Part shown: piece by piece, positions 29,574 through 37,954 of the stretch
Position numbering within the stretch: position 1 is the stretch's first letter
Layout of the letters: every line of letters begins with the position of its first letter
Source: Frigoribacterium sp. JB110
GTDB taxonomy: Bacteria > Actinomycetota > Actinomycetes > Actinomycetales > Microbacteriaceae
NCBI RefSeq assembly: GCF_900163665.1
Contig: NZ_FUIA01000019.1
Coordinates: 62,001-126,000, forward strand
Reading direction: 5' to 3'
Length of the DNA: 64,000 nt
Made by a program: the position numbers and the translations under genes
The notes under the pieces: generated by a model
What the model was told of the DNA's origin: nothing
The model's input: the letters and a program-made list of their open reading frames with translations, nothing else
Databases searched by the model: none

Positions 29574-30422
29574 ATGAGCGCAGGCATGACAACCATGGAG
29601 CAGTTCGCGACGGAAGCGCGCGACAAGCGGACCGCGGCGGGGCGCGTACTGTCGCTGCTCGAGGCGTTCGCGCACGGCAACGGATCCCTGACGCTGACGG
29701 AGATCAGCAGAGATGCGGGTCTGCCGCTGTCGACCACGCACCGCCTCGTGCACGAGGTGATGTCGTGGGGCGGGCTTGAGCTCGACGATCAGGGCAGGTA
29801 CCGGTTGAGCCGCAAGTTCGTCGATCTCGCTGCGGGGTCGACTCGCGCACTGCGCCTGCGCGACTCCGCCATGCCGCACCTCATCGAGCTGCACAACGCG
29901 ACGGGGCTCACCGTGCATCTCTCCGCCCGCGACGGCGACGAGGTGATGTATCTGGAGGCGCTGCGCGGCCATCCCAACTACACCGGACAGAACAGGATGG
30001 GCGGCAGGCTGTCACTGCATCTGACGGCGACCGGGCTGGTGCTGCTCGCCTTCGCGGAGCCGCACATCGTCGACGACTACCTGACCAGGCCGCTGCGCCC
30101 GTTCGCGTCGGGCACGCCGACCTCCGCGGCCGAGGTGCGGTCCCGCCTCGCCGAGATCAGGCGGCGTCGCTATGCACTCGCGGAACGATTCCTCGCAGAG
30201 GGCGCGGGGTCTCTGGCCGCTCCCATCGACGGTCTCGACGGCACGGTGCCCGCCGCCGTGGGCGTGACCTTCGATCTCGATGCCGCCAACCGACGTGAAC
30301 TCGCCGATCTCGTACGCGTGACCGCGCGCCGCATCTCGGCTTCGCTGATGCCGAACGAAGCACGCCCTGATCGCCGCACCATCGACTACAACAGGCGGTG
30401 CGCCGGGCTCGGGAACGTCTGA
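29574..30422 (+). CDS. IclR-family regulator (IclR1), next to the peptide-type ABC operon
   Basis: The 282-residue protein has the winged helix-turn-helix of the IclR family (SLTLTEISRDAGLPLSTTHRLVHEV, residues about 38-62) and the C-terminal GAF-like effector domain (HLSARDGDEVMYLEALRG, SLHLTATGLVLLAF, GSLAAPIDGLDG). ATG 29574 has GGGCGG upstream; in-frame ATGs at 29586 and 29595 are alternatives. It precedes the ABC genes on the same strand with a 225-base gap and probably regulates them. The effector is unknown. Confidence 0.88.
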   Translation: MSAGMTTMEQFATEARDKRTAAGRVLSLLEAFAHGNGSLTLTEISRDAGLPLSTTHRLVHEVMSWGGLELDDQGRYRLSRKFVDLAAGSTRALRLRDSAMPHLIELHNATGLTVHLSARDGDEVMYLEALRGHPNYTGQNRMGGRLSLHLTATGLVLLAFAEPHIVDDYLTRPLRPFASGTPTSAAEVRSRLAEIRRRRYALAERFLAEGAGSLAAPIDGLDGTVPAAVGVTFDLDAANRRELADLVRVTARRISASLMPNEARPDRRTIDYNRRCAGLGNV

Positions 30423-30564
30423 CCCCTGGCGCTCTCGCACCGTTCTGCGCGCCGGCAGCGACGTGGCACGACGCGGAGTTCCGTCGCGTGGAAGAGAAGA
30501 TCTCCGCCCGCTGCAGCGCGGTCAGCATGGTTCCCATCGCGGTCAGAGCGGACCGCGACACGGG

Positions 30565-30581
30565 CGCACGCACCGCGTGCA
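30565..30581. promoter_or_regulatory. Inverted-repeat operator candidate, CGYACGC-N3-GCGTRCG (site A)
   Basis: CGCACGC-ACC-GCGTGCA matches the shared inverted repeat in 13 of 14 arm positions. It lies 67 bases before the first ABC permease gene. Related sites precede the aldehyde dehydrogenase, the alcohol dehydrogenase and the IlvD genes. Confidence 0.5.
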
Positions 30582-30647
30582 CCGCTCAGACGCGTCGAAG
30601 GAGATCGCGCCCATGCGCACATCCCCATCGGGACAGGAACGGCCACT

Positions 30648-31631
30648 ATGACGGCGGTCGTCCTCCACATCGCCAGACTGCTGGTGAACTCCCTGCTCAT
30701 CTTTCTCGCCGTGGTCACGGTGCTGTTCTTCCTGCTCGAGATCGCCCCGGGGGACCCGGTGCAGACGCTGGTCGGCGATGTGCCGCTCTCCGACGAGTTC
30801 CGCGAGCGCATCACGGCCGCGTACGGTCTCGATGCACCTGTCGCCGAGCGGTACCTGCTGTACATCGGCAATGTGTTCACCGGTGATCTCGGCTATTCGT
30901 TCGGGACAAACAACGAACCGGTGCTGAGCCTCATCCTGTCTCGGGCGGGGAACACGCTCGCCGTCGCACTGCCGTCCTTCGTGCTGTCGACGATCGGAGG
31001 CATCGTGCTCGGCGCGATCGCCGCCCGCACCCGCAAGCGCTGGTTGGACGCCACGATCTCGGGGACCGCAGTCGGTCTGTTCTCCATCCCGAACTTCTGG
31101 TTCGGAATGGTGCTGATCCTGGTGTTCTCGATCGCGCTGGACTGGCTGCCGACGCAGGGCAAGAGCCCCTACGGGGAGTCGGGCATCGCGATCGAGTATC
31201 TGATTCTGCCCGTCGTCGCGATGGCGACGACGGAACTCGCCTACAAGACCAGGATCATGCGGTCATCGATGATCGAGGCGCTCGGTCAGGACTTCATCGA
31301 CACCGCGCGTTCCAAGGGCCTGTCGAGTCGGGCGATCCTCTGGCGCCACGCACTTCCCAACGCGCTTCTGCCCATGGTCACCGTCGCCGGATACAGCCTC
31401 GGGTTCGTGCTGGCGGGGTCGGTGCTGGTGGAGCGGGTGTTCGGATGGCCGGGAATGGGACTGCTGTTCGTCGATGCGATCGAACGCCAGAACAACATGG
31501 TGATCCTCGGCGTCGTGATCGTGCTGACCGTTGTGATCATCATCGTCAACCTGCTCACCGATGTCCTCTACGGGGTCATCGATCCGCGCCTGCGCGCCCG
31601 ATTCTCACCGCGAAGGAAGGAGACCGCATGA
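30648..31631 (+). CDS. ABC transporter permease, dipeptide/oligopeptide/nickel type (DppB-like)
   Basis: The 327-residue membrane protein is the first permease of a DppABCDF-type importer: N-terminal helix, EIAPGDPVQTLVGD, a large periplasmic loop, about six helices and the EAA loop ALGQDFIDTARSKGLSSRAILWRHALPNAL that contacts the ATPase. AGGAA precedes the ATG. The operon B-C-D-F-A is tightly coupled, every junction overlapping. The substrate (peptides or another small solute) cannot be read from the sequence. Confidence 0.92.
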   Translation: MTAVVLHIARLLVNSLLIFLAVVTVLFFLLEIAPGDPVQTLVGDVPLSDEFRERITAAYGLDAPVAERYLLYIGNVFTGDLGYSFGTNNEPVLSLILSRAGNTLAVALPSFVLSTIGGIVLGAIAARTRKRWLDATISGTAVGLFSIPNFWFGMVLILVFSIALDWLPTQGKSPYGESGIAIEYLILPVVAMATTELAYKTRIMRSSMIEALGQDFIDTARSKGLSSRAILWRHALPNALLPMVTVAGYSLGFVLAGSVLVERVFGWPGMGLLFVDAIERQNNMVILGVVIVLTVVIIIVNLLTDVLYGVIDPRLRARFSPRRKETA

Positions 31632-32533
31632 GCAGTACGACACGGCTGCGAGACGCAGCCGCGCCAGCGATGGAGACCGTGCCTGTCGCGCTGCCTGGCG
31701 GGCGGCAGCGCTCACCGCTGCGCGCAATGCTCCGACGCCCCTCGGTCATCGTGTTCGGCGCCGTACTCGCCGCATTCGCACTGGTGGCGGTGTTCGGTCC
31801 CTTCGTCGTCGCGGACCCGGTCGCGACGGCATCCCCGAAGCTGCTGCCGCCGAGCGCGGAGCACCTGTTGGGCACCGACATGCTCGGCCGCGACTACCTC
31901 TCGCGAGTCGTGTACGGCGGACGCATCTCGCTTCTGGTCGGCTTCACCGTGGCCGCGCTGTGCCTCACCGTCGGGCTCGTCGTCGGCGGGATCGCCGGCT
32001 ACTTCGGCGGGGCGGCGGACACAGCGATGGTGAAGCTCGCTGAGTTCTTCCAGGTGCTGCCTGGAATCGTGCTGGCACTGGTGGCCGCCGCGCTGCTCGG
32101 CGCGAACATCTGGATCATCGTCGGCATCCTCGCGGTGACGATGTGGCCGGGTGTCGCTCGAATCGTCAGGGGCGAGGCCATGCGCATCGCGCAGCTCGGC
32201 TACGTCGAGTCCCAGCGCGCCGCGGGCTTCGCCGGCATGCGCATCCTGTGGAGCGACGTGATCCCGAATGCGATGCCGCCGGTCATGGTCGCCACCAGCA
32301 TGACGGTCGGGCGCGCGATCCTGATCGAGTCCGGACTGGCCTACCTCGGCATCGGCGACCCCAGCAGCCCGAGCTGGGGTGCGCTGCTCAATTCCGCACA
32401 GTCCTACATCCAGGACGGCTGGTGGCTGGCGCTGTTCCCCGGAGCCTGCATCTTCCTGGTCGTACTGGCCGTGAACATTCTCGGCGATGCGATGAACGAC
32501 GCGTACAACCCGACCATCGGGAGGGTGAAATGA
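31628..32533 (+). CDS. ABC transporter permease, dipeptide/oligopeptide/nickel type (DppC-like)
   Basis: The 301-residue partner permease has an N-terminal cytosolic segment, a first helix near residue 40, LLGTDMLGRDYLSRVVYGGRISL (the DppC landmark) and the EAA loop YVESQRAAGFAGMRILWSDVIPNAM. It overlaps the first permease by ATGA and the ATPase gene by four bases. Confidence 0.92.
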   Translation: MSSTTRLRDAAAPAMETVPVALPGGRQRSPLRAMLRRPSVIVFGAVLAAFALVAVFGPFVVADPVATASPKLLPPSAEHLLGTDMLGRDYLSRVVYGGRISLLVGFTVAALCLTVGLVVGGIAGYFGGAADTAMVKLAEFFQVLPGIVLALVAAALLGANIWIIVGILAVTMWPGVARIVRGEAMRIAQLGYVESQRAAGFAGMRILWSDVIPNAMPPVMVATSMTVGRAILIESGLAYLGIGDPSSPSWGALLNSAQSYIQDGWWLALFPGACIFLVVLAVNILGDAMNDAYNPTIGRVK

Positions 32534-33429
32534 CCGTTCACAACGAGACGGACCGCGAGACCGAACCGCTCATCGACATCAGGGATCTGCGGGTGAGCCT
32601 GCCGACCGGCGAACGCGATGAGGTCGACGCCGTGCGCGGCCTGTCCCTCGTCGTCGCCGACGGCGAACGTGTCGGGCTCGTCGGCGAGTCAGGGTCGGGC
32701 AAATCGGTGACGGGCCGGGCACTTGCCGGGTTGCTACCAGAGTCGCCGCGCGTGCGCGTGCGCGGATCCATCCGGGTGCGCGGGCACGAAATGGTCGGCG
32801 CCGGCGCAGATGAGTGGGCCACCATCCGGCGTCAGCGCGTCGGCATGGTGTTCCAGGATCCGCTCACGTTCCTCAACCCGACGATGCGGATCGGCACGCA
32901 GGTGGCCGAATCGCTGCCGAGGTCCGTGCGGCGCAACCGTGCAGCCAGGGACGAGGCCGTGCACGAGTTCCTGGAGCTGGCCGGTCTCGAGAACGTGACC
33001 GGCGTGGCCCGCGCTCACCCGCATGAGCTCTCCGGCGGCATGCGGCAGCGCGTCCTGATCGCGATCGCCATTGCGAAGCGGCCGGATCTGGTGCTCGCGG
33101 ACGAACCGACGACGGCACTGGACGCGACGGTGCAGTCCCGGGTGCTGCGCACTCTCGACGACACGGTGTCCCGGATGGGGACGTCCCTCCTGCTGATCTC
33201 GCACGACCTGGCCGTGGTGGCCGGCATGACCGACAGGGTGTACGTGATGTACGCGGGCCGGATCGTCGAGGAGGGGCCGACGCGTCGCGTGCTCGATGCG
33301 CCGGAGCACCCGTACACAGAGGCCCTGCTGCGCAGCGTGCGGAGCCTGAGCGACGACGGAAGCGAGTTGTACTCGATCCCGCCCGACCTGCGGGCAAGAC
33401 TGCGGGAGGAGGCCGACCATGCTGCTTGA
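32530..33429 (+). CDS. ABC transporter ATPase (DppD-like)
   Basis: The 299-residue ATPase has Walker A GESGSGKS near residue 54, the signature ELSGGMRQRVLIA, Walker B LVLADEPTTALD, the H-loop LLISHDLAVV and the oligopeptide-type C-terminal HPYTEALLRSV. It pairs with the next gene to energise import. The reading frame overlaps the next ATPase by 11 bases. Confidence 0.92.
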   Translation: MTVHNETDRETEPLIDIRDLRVSLPTGERDEVDAVRGLSLVVADGERVGLVGESGSGKSVTGRALAGLLPESPRVRVRGSIRVRGHEMVGAGADEWATIRRQRVGMVFQDPLTFLNPTMRIGTQVAESLPRSVRRNRAARDEAVHEFLELAGLENVTGVARAHPHELSGGMRQRVLIAIAIAKRPDLVLADEPTTALDATVQSRVLRTLDDTVSRMGTSLLLISHDLAVVAGMTDRVYVMYAGRIVEEGPTRRVLDAPEHPYTEALLRSVRSLSDDGSELYSIPPDLRARLREEADHAA

Positions 33430-34240
33430 GACGGAGGCGGTGACGAAGGTGTTCGGAGGACGCCGCGGGGCGGCGAAGCTCCGAGCCGTCGACGGTGTGA
33501 CGCTGAAAGCGGAGCCGGGGAAGTTCGTGGCCATCGTCGGAGAGAGCGGCAGCGGCAAGAGCACGCTGGCGAGGATGATGCTCGATCTGATGCGGCCGAC
33601 ATCCGGCCGAGTGCTGTTCGACGGCGAACCGCTGGATTCCCTGCGCGGCGAGGCGCACCGGTCGTTCCGGCGCAGTGTGCAGGCGGTGCTGCAGGATCCG
33701 TCAGGGGCTCTCAATCCTCGCAAGACGGTGGTGCGCGCCATCGGCGAGGTCATCCGGCTGCACGCGATGGCGCGCTCCGCCGCCGACGTGCAGCGGCGAG
33801 TGTGCGACGCGCTGGAGCAGGTCGGTATGAACCCGGCTGAGCACTTCCTCGACCGGTACCCGCACGAACTCAGCGGCGGCCAGCGACAGCGCGTGCTGAT
33901 CGCGCGAGCGCTGGTGCTCGAACCGCAGATCATCATCGCCGATGAGGCCGTCTCCGCGCTCGACGCGTCGGTGAAGGCAGGGGTGCTGCGCGTGATGGTC
34001 GACATCTCGCAACGGCTCGGCATCGGCTACGTCTTCATCACACACGACCTCCCTGTGGTGCGGAAGGTCGCGGACGAGGTCTGCGTCATGAAGGACGGCG
34101 CCGTCGTCGAGCACGGGCCGAAGAACGCGATCGTGCATGATCCTCAGCATCCATACACCCGTACCCTGCTCGCGGCCGCGCCCGAGCTGGACGACGGAGG
34201 CAACTCCGATTCCACAGGAAGAGAGGCGAAGAAGCCATGA
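33419..34240 (+). CDS. ABC transporter ATPase (DppF-like)
   Basis: The 273-residue ATPase has Walker A GESGSGKST near residue 42, the Q-loop VLQDPSGALNPR, signature ELSGGQRQRVLIA, Walker B IIIADEAVSALDAS and the H-loop FITHDLPVV. In Walker B the usual DEPxSALD is DEAVSALD (Pro to Ala), a mild variation. The short C-terminal HPYTRTLLAAAP is typical. Confidence 0.92.
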   Translation: MLLETEAVTKVFGGRRGAAKLRAVDGVTLKAEPGKFVAIVGESGSGKSTLARMMLDLMRPTSGRVLFDGEPLDSLRGEAHRSFRRSVQAVLQDPSGALNPRKTVVRAIGEVIRLHAMARSAADVQRRVCDALEQVGMNPAEHFLDRYPHELSGGQRQRVLIARALVLEPQIIIADEAVSALDASVKAGVLRVMVDISQRLGIGYVFITHDLPVVRKVADEVCVMKDGAVVEHGPKNAIVHDPQHPYTRTLLAAAPELDDGGNSDSTGREAKKP

Positions 34241-35823
34241 GAACACACAGACGGCGCCTGAGCGGCGCGGTTGCAGTCGCGGCCGCGTTCGCGCTGGCAC
34301 TCACCGGATGCGCAAGCGGCGGGGGAGGAGAGGACGCGGAGCGCGTGTATGTGCGCGCCATCGGCGACGACCCGATGGGACTGAACGGCCAGCTGGTCAG
34401 CGGTGCGACGCCGACCATGTTCAGCGGGCAGATCATGGACACACTTGTGCGGATGTCGGACCAGTACGAACTGAACCCGGGGCTCGCGACCGAGTGGGAG
34501 CTCAGTGAGGACGGGCTCGAACTGGATCTGACGCTGCGGGAAGGCGTCAGCTGGCACGACGGCGAGCCCTTCACCGCTGAGGACGTGAAGTTCAACCTCG
34601 AGGAGATCATCGCGCTGCAGTCGTTCGGCGCCCCGCTCGCCGAACGGATCGACAGCACGGAGGTCACCGGCGAGCACAGCGTCACCGTGCACCTCACCGA
34701 ACCGTACGGCCCGCTGCTGGAGACGCTGGCCGTGCAGTTCATGATTCCGAAGCACGTCTATGAGGACACGGAGTACGTGACGAACGAGGCCAATATGGCA
34801 CCGATCGGCACCGGACCGCTGATGTTCGACTCATACGACTCCGGCGAGCAGATCGTGCTCGTGAAGAACCCCGACTACTGGGAAGGCGAGGTGCAGGTCG
34901 ACAGGGTCGTCTATCCGATCATGGCGGACCCGAACAGCAGGGCGACCGCGCTGTTCGAGGGCGAGGTCGATCAGGCGGAGATCGCCGTATCGCAGCAGGA
35001 ACGCGTCTCGGGCGAAGACGATCTCGCCCTCATGGAGACCGGCGCGTTCACTCAGCTCGTGAGCATGATGTTCAATGCGAAGAGCGAGTATCTGAGTGAC
35101 CCCGACGTGCGCAGAGCCGTGTTCGCCGCGATGGACCGCGACGAGATCGTCGACACCGCGCTCTCCGGCATCGGTGAGCCGGCGAACGGGTTCTTCCCCG
35201 ACGCGCTCGAGTGGGCGCAGGACGAGGACATCGACTTCGACAGGGACTTCCCACGTGATGTCGACGCCATCAACCGCACCCTGGACGAGGCCGGCTTTCC
35301 GCGGGACGCGGACGGCACCCGCTTCACCCTCACGGTGCAGTACATCGCAGAGCTGACGGATGCGGCGGCAACGGCCGAGATGGCGCAGTCGATGCTGGGC
35401 GAAGTGGGCATCGAGCTCGAGCTGGTCGCTTCCGCCGGCGCGGTGTTCACCGAGAACGTGTACACCAAGGGCGACTTCGACATCGCATTCCTGCGCTCCA
35501 CGGTGGGAGCAGATCCCAGCATCGGCATCACCCGCTGGTATGCGTGCAACGAGGAGAAGGCGGCGGCGGCGAATCCGTCAGGCATCTGCGACGACGTGAT
35601 CGACGAGGCCGCGGCGGGGGCCGTCACCGCTCCCGACAGGGAGACGCGGGCGGAGCACTTCCGCGATCTGCAGCAGCGTGCGAACGAGCTGATGATCTAC
35701 GCACCGCTGGCCTGGTTCAACGGCGCGTTCCCGACCGTGAACCAATCGGAGTGGCAGGGGCAGCTCGAGCCGCAGCAGACGACCAACCGGATGCCGTGGC
35801 TGACGATGTCACAGGCGGATTAG
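34237..35823 (+). CDS. ABC transporter substrate-binding lipoprotein, family 5 (DppA-like)
   Basis: The 528-residue protein is the extracytoplasmic receptor of the importer. A signal peptide with lipobox LTGC (Cys near residue 25) predicts a lipid anchor. The mature part follows the SBP_bac_5 pattern: LATEWELSEDGLELDLTLREGVSWHDGEPFTAEDV, GTGPLMFDSYDSGEQIVLVKNPDYW, and FNAKSEYLSDPDVRRAVFAAMDRDEI. Placing the receptor gene last is uncommon for this family. It ends 20 bases before the bioY -10 box. Confidence 0.93.
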   Translation: MRTHRRRLSGAVAVAAAFALALTGCASGGGGEDAERVYVRAIGDDPMGLNGQLVSGATPTMFSGQIMDTLVRMSDQYELNPGLATEWELSEDGLELDLTLREGVSWHDGEPFTAEDVKFNLEEIIALQSFGAPLAERIDSTEVTGEHSVTVHLTEPYGPLLETLAVQFMIPKHVYEDTEYVTNEANMAPIGTGPLMFDSYDSGEQIVLVKNPDYWEGEVQVDRVVYPIMADPNSRATALFEGEVDQAEIAVSQQERVSGEDDLALMETGAFTQLVSMMFNAKSEYLSDPDVRRAVFAAMDRDEIVDTALSGIGEPANGFFPDALEWAQDEDIDFDRDFPRDVDAINRTLDEAGFPRDADGTRFTLTVQYIAELTDAAATAEMAQSMLGEVGIELELVASAGAVFTENVYTKGDFDIAFLRSTVGADPSIGITRWYACNEEKAAAANPSGICDDVIDEAAAGAVTAPDRETRAEHFRDLQQRANELMIYAPLAWFNGAFPTVNQSEWQGQLEPQQTTNRMPWLTMSQAD

Positions 35824-35842
35824 GAGACATCGCCTCTTCGCC

Positions 35843-35848
35843 TATACT
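35843..35848 (+). promoter_or_regulatory. -10 box of bioYMN
   Basis: TATACT is a near-consensus -10 box; its last T is the first base of the first BioQ operator. The expected start site (about 35855) lies inside that operator. Confidence 0.65.
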
Positions 35849-35874
35849 GAACACCGTTCATTGAACATCGTTCA
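35848..35874. promoter_or_regulatory. Tandem BioQ operators before bioY (sites 2 and 3)
   Basis: TGAACACCGTTCA (35848-35860) and TGAACATCGTTCA (35862-35874) are two inverted repeats TGAAC-N3-GTTCA one base apart, directly over the start site. They match the operator of the TetR gene 6.5 kb upstream. Confidence 0.8.
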
Positions 35875-35889
35875 GGAGAAGAGGACGCA

Positions 35890-36531
35890 GTGAAGGATGT
35901 CTGGGAGGCGCGCGACATCGCGCGCGTGGCCGTGTTCACGGCGATCATCGTGGTGCTCGGACTGATGGGCCCGATCCCGGTTCCCGGGCTCGTGCCCATC
36001 ACCGCGCAGACGCTGGGCGTGATGCTGGCCGGCGCGGTGCTGGGATGGAAGCGCGCAGCGGCTTCTGTTCTCGTGCTCTACGCGCTCATCGCAATCGGCC
36101 TGCCGGTGCTCGCCGGCGGGCACGGTGGTCTCGGCGTGTTCGTCGGACCCAGCGTCGGGTATCTCATCGGCTGGCTTCCCGGTGCGATCACAATCGGGCT
36201 GATCGCGCAGTCGGGCCGCCTCACGTGGTGGCGCGTCGCGGTCGGCACGATCATCGGCGGCATCGTCGTGATCTACGCCATCGGCGTCCCGGTGCAGGCA
36301 TTCATCACACAGCTCCCGCTCGCCGGCGCCGCACTCGCATCGGTCGCGTTCCTGCCAGGCGATCTGATCAAGGTCGTGCTCGCCACGATTCTGGCGCTGG
36401 CCCTGTTCCGTGCGTACCCCGCCGCGTTCCCGGCGCGCGTCAGGGCGACGCGCGCCGGCGGCTCGAGCGGCGCCGCCACGGCCGGTGCCGTCTCGGCACC
36501 CGGAGAGGGCGCGGCGCGGGGCGAGGCGTGA
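35890..36531 (+). CDS. bioY: Biotin ECF transporter substrate-binding subunit BioY
   Basis: BioY is the membrane S-component that binds biotin. The 213-residue protein has about six helices and the BioY landmarks PVPGLVPITAQTLGVMLAGAVLG near residue 22 and GGHGGLGVFVGPSVGYLIGW. The C-terminal 30 residues are Ala/Gly-rich and polar, beyond the usual length. The GTG start is preceded by AGGAGAAGAGG. Biotin-responsive repression by the linked TetR protein is strongly suggested by the tandem operators. Confidence 0.95.
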   Translation: MKDVWEARDIARVAVFTAIIVVLGLMGPIPVPGLVPITAQTLGVMLAGAVLGWKRAAASVLVLYALIAIGLPVLAGGHGGLGVFVGPSVGYLIGWLPGAITIGLIAQSGRLTWWRVAVGTIIGGIVVIYAIGVPVQAFITQLPLAGAALASVAFLPGDLIKVVLATILALALFRAYPAAFPARVRATRAGGSSGAATAGAVSAPGEGAARGEA

Positions 36532-37229
36532 ACGACGGCATCTCCGTCGCCGGGCTCGGCGTCGAGCTCGACGGCGCACGCATCCTCACGGACGTGACAG
36601 CTGAGCTCCCTCAGCAGCGCGTCGCGGTGATCGGCGCGAACGGGTCGGGGAAGTCGACTTTCGCTCGGGCGCTGAACGGACTCGTCCGCCCGAGCGAGGG
36701 CAGCGTCCATGTGGCGGGAACCGACGTCGGCCGTGAACCGCGCAGGGCGCGCGAGCGGGTCGGGTTCCTGTTCAGCAGTCCCGACGCCCAGATCCTGATG
36801 CCGACGCCTGCGGAGGACATCGTGCTCTCGCTGAAGGCCGCCGGCGTCGCCAGGGCGGACAGGGAGGAGCGCGCACTCGCCGAGCTGGCGCGCTTCGGGC
36901 TCGCCGGTCGCGCTGACCAGCCGGCGCACAGTCTGTCCGGCGGTCAGAAGCAGCTGCTCGCTCTGGCGGCGGTGCTCGCGAGCGGCCCGCGCGTGCTCGT
37001 CGCCGACGAGCCGACGACGCTGCTCGACCTCGGCAACGCCCGCCACATGGGCGATCTGCTGATCGAGGGCGACGTACGCGGTCCGGTCGCCGATCAGGTC
37101 GTCATCGTGACGCACGACCTCGAACTGGCGGCCAGGTGCGACGTCGTGCTCCGCTTCGCCGACGGCAGGCTCGCCGAGCAGGGCGAAGCCGGTCCCGTCA
37201 TCGACAGGTACAGGGCGGCGTACGCGTGA
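36528..37229 (+). CDS. bioM: Biotin ECF transporter ATPase BioM (EcfA)
   Basis: The 233-residue ABC ATPase powers the biotin ECF transporter. It shows Walker A GANGSGKST near residue 36, the energy-coupling-factor type Q-loop FSSPDAQILMPTPAEDI, signature SLSGGQKQLLALA, Walker B LVADEPTTLLD and the H-loop VIVTHDLELA. The GTG start overlaps the bioY stop. Confidence 0.94.
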   Translation: MNDGISVAGLGVELDGARILTDVTAELPQQRVAVIGANGSGKSTFARALNGLVRPSEGSVHVAGTDVGREPRRARERVGFLFSSPDAQILMPTPAEDIVLSLKAAGVARADREERALAELARFGLAGRADQPAHSLSGGQKQLLALAAVLASGPRVLVADEPTTLLDLGNARHMGDLLIEGDVRGPVADQVVIVTHDLELAARCDVVLRFADGRLAEQGEAGPVIDRYRAAYA

Positions 37230-37837
37230 TCTCGCTGTACCGGCCGGGGGCGAGTGCGCTGCACCGGATGCCCGCCGGCGCGAAGCTCGCGACGCTCGCT
37301 GTGTTGGCGCTGGTCGCCTCGCTCTGGCCGCACACGATCTGGACGGCGATCGGCACACTGGGCGGCGCCTTCCTGCTGTTCCTGGCCGGAGGGCAGGGAC
37401 CGATCGTCTTCGTCCGCCAGCTCTGGGCGGCGAAATGGACCGTGGTCATCCTGGTCGTGACCCAGGTCCTGTTCGTGTCGTGGGAAGCTGCGATCACGGT
37501 GTCGGCGCGCGTGGTCGCTGTGGTGCTGATGGCCGGCTTGGTGACGCTGACGACCCGGACGAGCGACCTGCTCGACGCGCTCGAGCGCGCAATGGGCCCC
37601 CTGCGCGTACTCCGTGTCGACCCCGCTCGTGTGGCCTTCGTGCTCTCCCTCACGATCGCGGCGATACCGGTCATCGCCTCTCTGGCTCATCAGGTGGGCG
37701 AGGCGCACAGAGCCAGGGGAGTGCGCCCCGGTCCGCGCGTGATCGTGACGCTGCTGGTGCTCGCGCTGCGCCACGCCGACACGGTCGGTGACGCCATCAC
37801 GGCCCGTGCGGCGGTCGCCGAGATGCGCACCTCTTGA
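37226..37837 (+). CDS. bioN: Biotin ECF transporter transmembrane subunit BioN (EcfT)
   Basis: The 203-residue T-component has about five helices and the cytosolic coupling motif AHRARGVRPG (the ARG signature of EcfT proteins). The GTG start overlaps the bioM stop, completing a coupled bioY-bioM-bioN unit. Confidence 0.92.
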   Translation: MISLYRPGASALHRMPAGAKLATLAVLALVASLWPHTIWTAIGTLGGAFLLFLAGGQGPIVFVRQLWAAKWTVVILVVTQVLFVSWEAAITVSARVVAVVLMAGLVTLTTRTSDLLDALERAMGPLRVLRVDPARVAFVLSLTIAAIPVIASLAHQVGEAHRARGVRPGPRVIVTLLVLALRHADTVGDAITARAAVAEMRTS

Positions 37838-37888
37838 ACGAACCGGCGACCAGAACGGCGCATCTCGGCGAAAGAGGCGCATCTCGGC
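37817..37888. repeat. Inverted and direct 12-bp repeats after bioN
   Basis: GCGCATCTCGGC occurs at 37858-37869 and 37877-37888, and its exact reverse complement GCCGAGATGCGC lies in the last bioN codons (37817-37828). The inverted pair could form a terminator-like hairpin with alternative pairing partners. Confidence 0.55.
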
Positions 37889-37906
37889 AGCTGGTGGTCA
37901 GCGCTC

Positions 37907-37923
37907 TGAACGCTGTGCGGACG
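37907..37923. promoter_or_regulatory. Weaker inverted-repeat operator candidate before aldehyde dehydrogenase (site B)
   Basis: TGAACGC-TGT-GCGGACG matches CGYACGC-N3-GCGTRCG in 11 of 14 arm positions and lies 20 bases upstream of the -10 box, a typical activator or repressor position. Confidence 0.35.
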
Positions 37924-37942
37924 GCGCGCACGCTGGTCGGTC

Positions 37943-37948
37943 TATCGT
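37943..37948 (+). promoter_or_regulatory. Probable leaderless -10 box of the aldehyde dehydrogenase gene
   Basis: TATCGT ends six bases before the ATG at 37955 and no ribosome binding site is visible, so a leaderless mRNA is likely. Confidence 0.5.
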
Positions 37949-37954
37949 GTGCGC

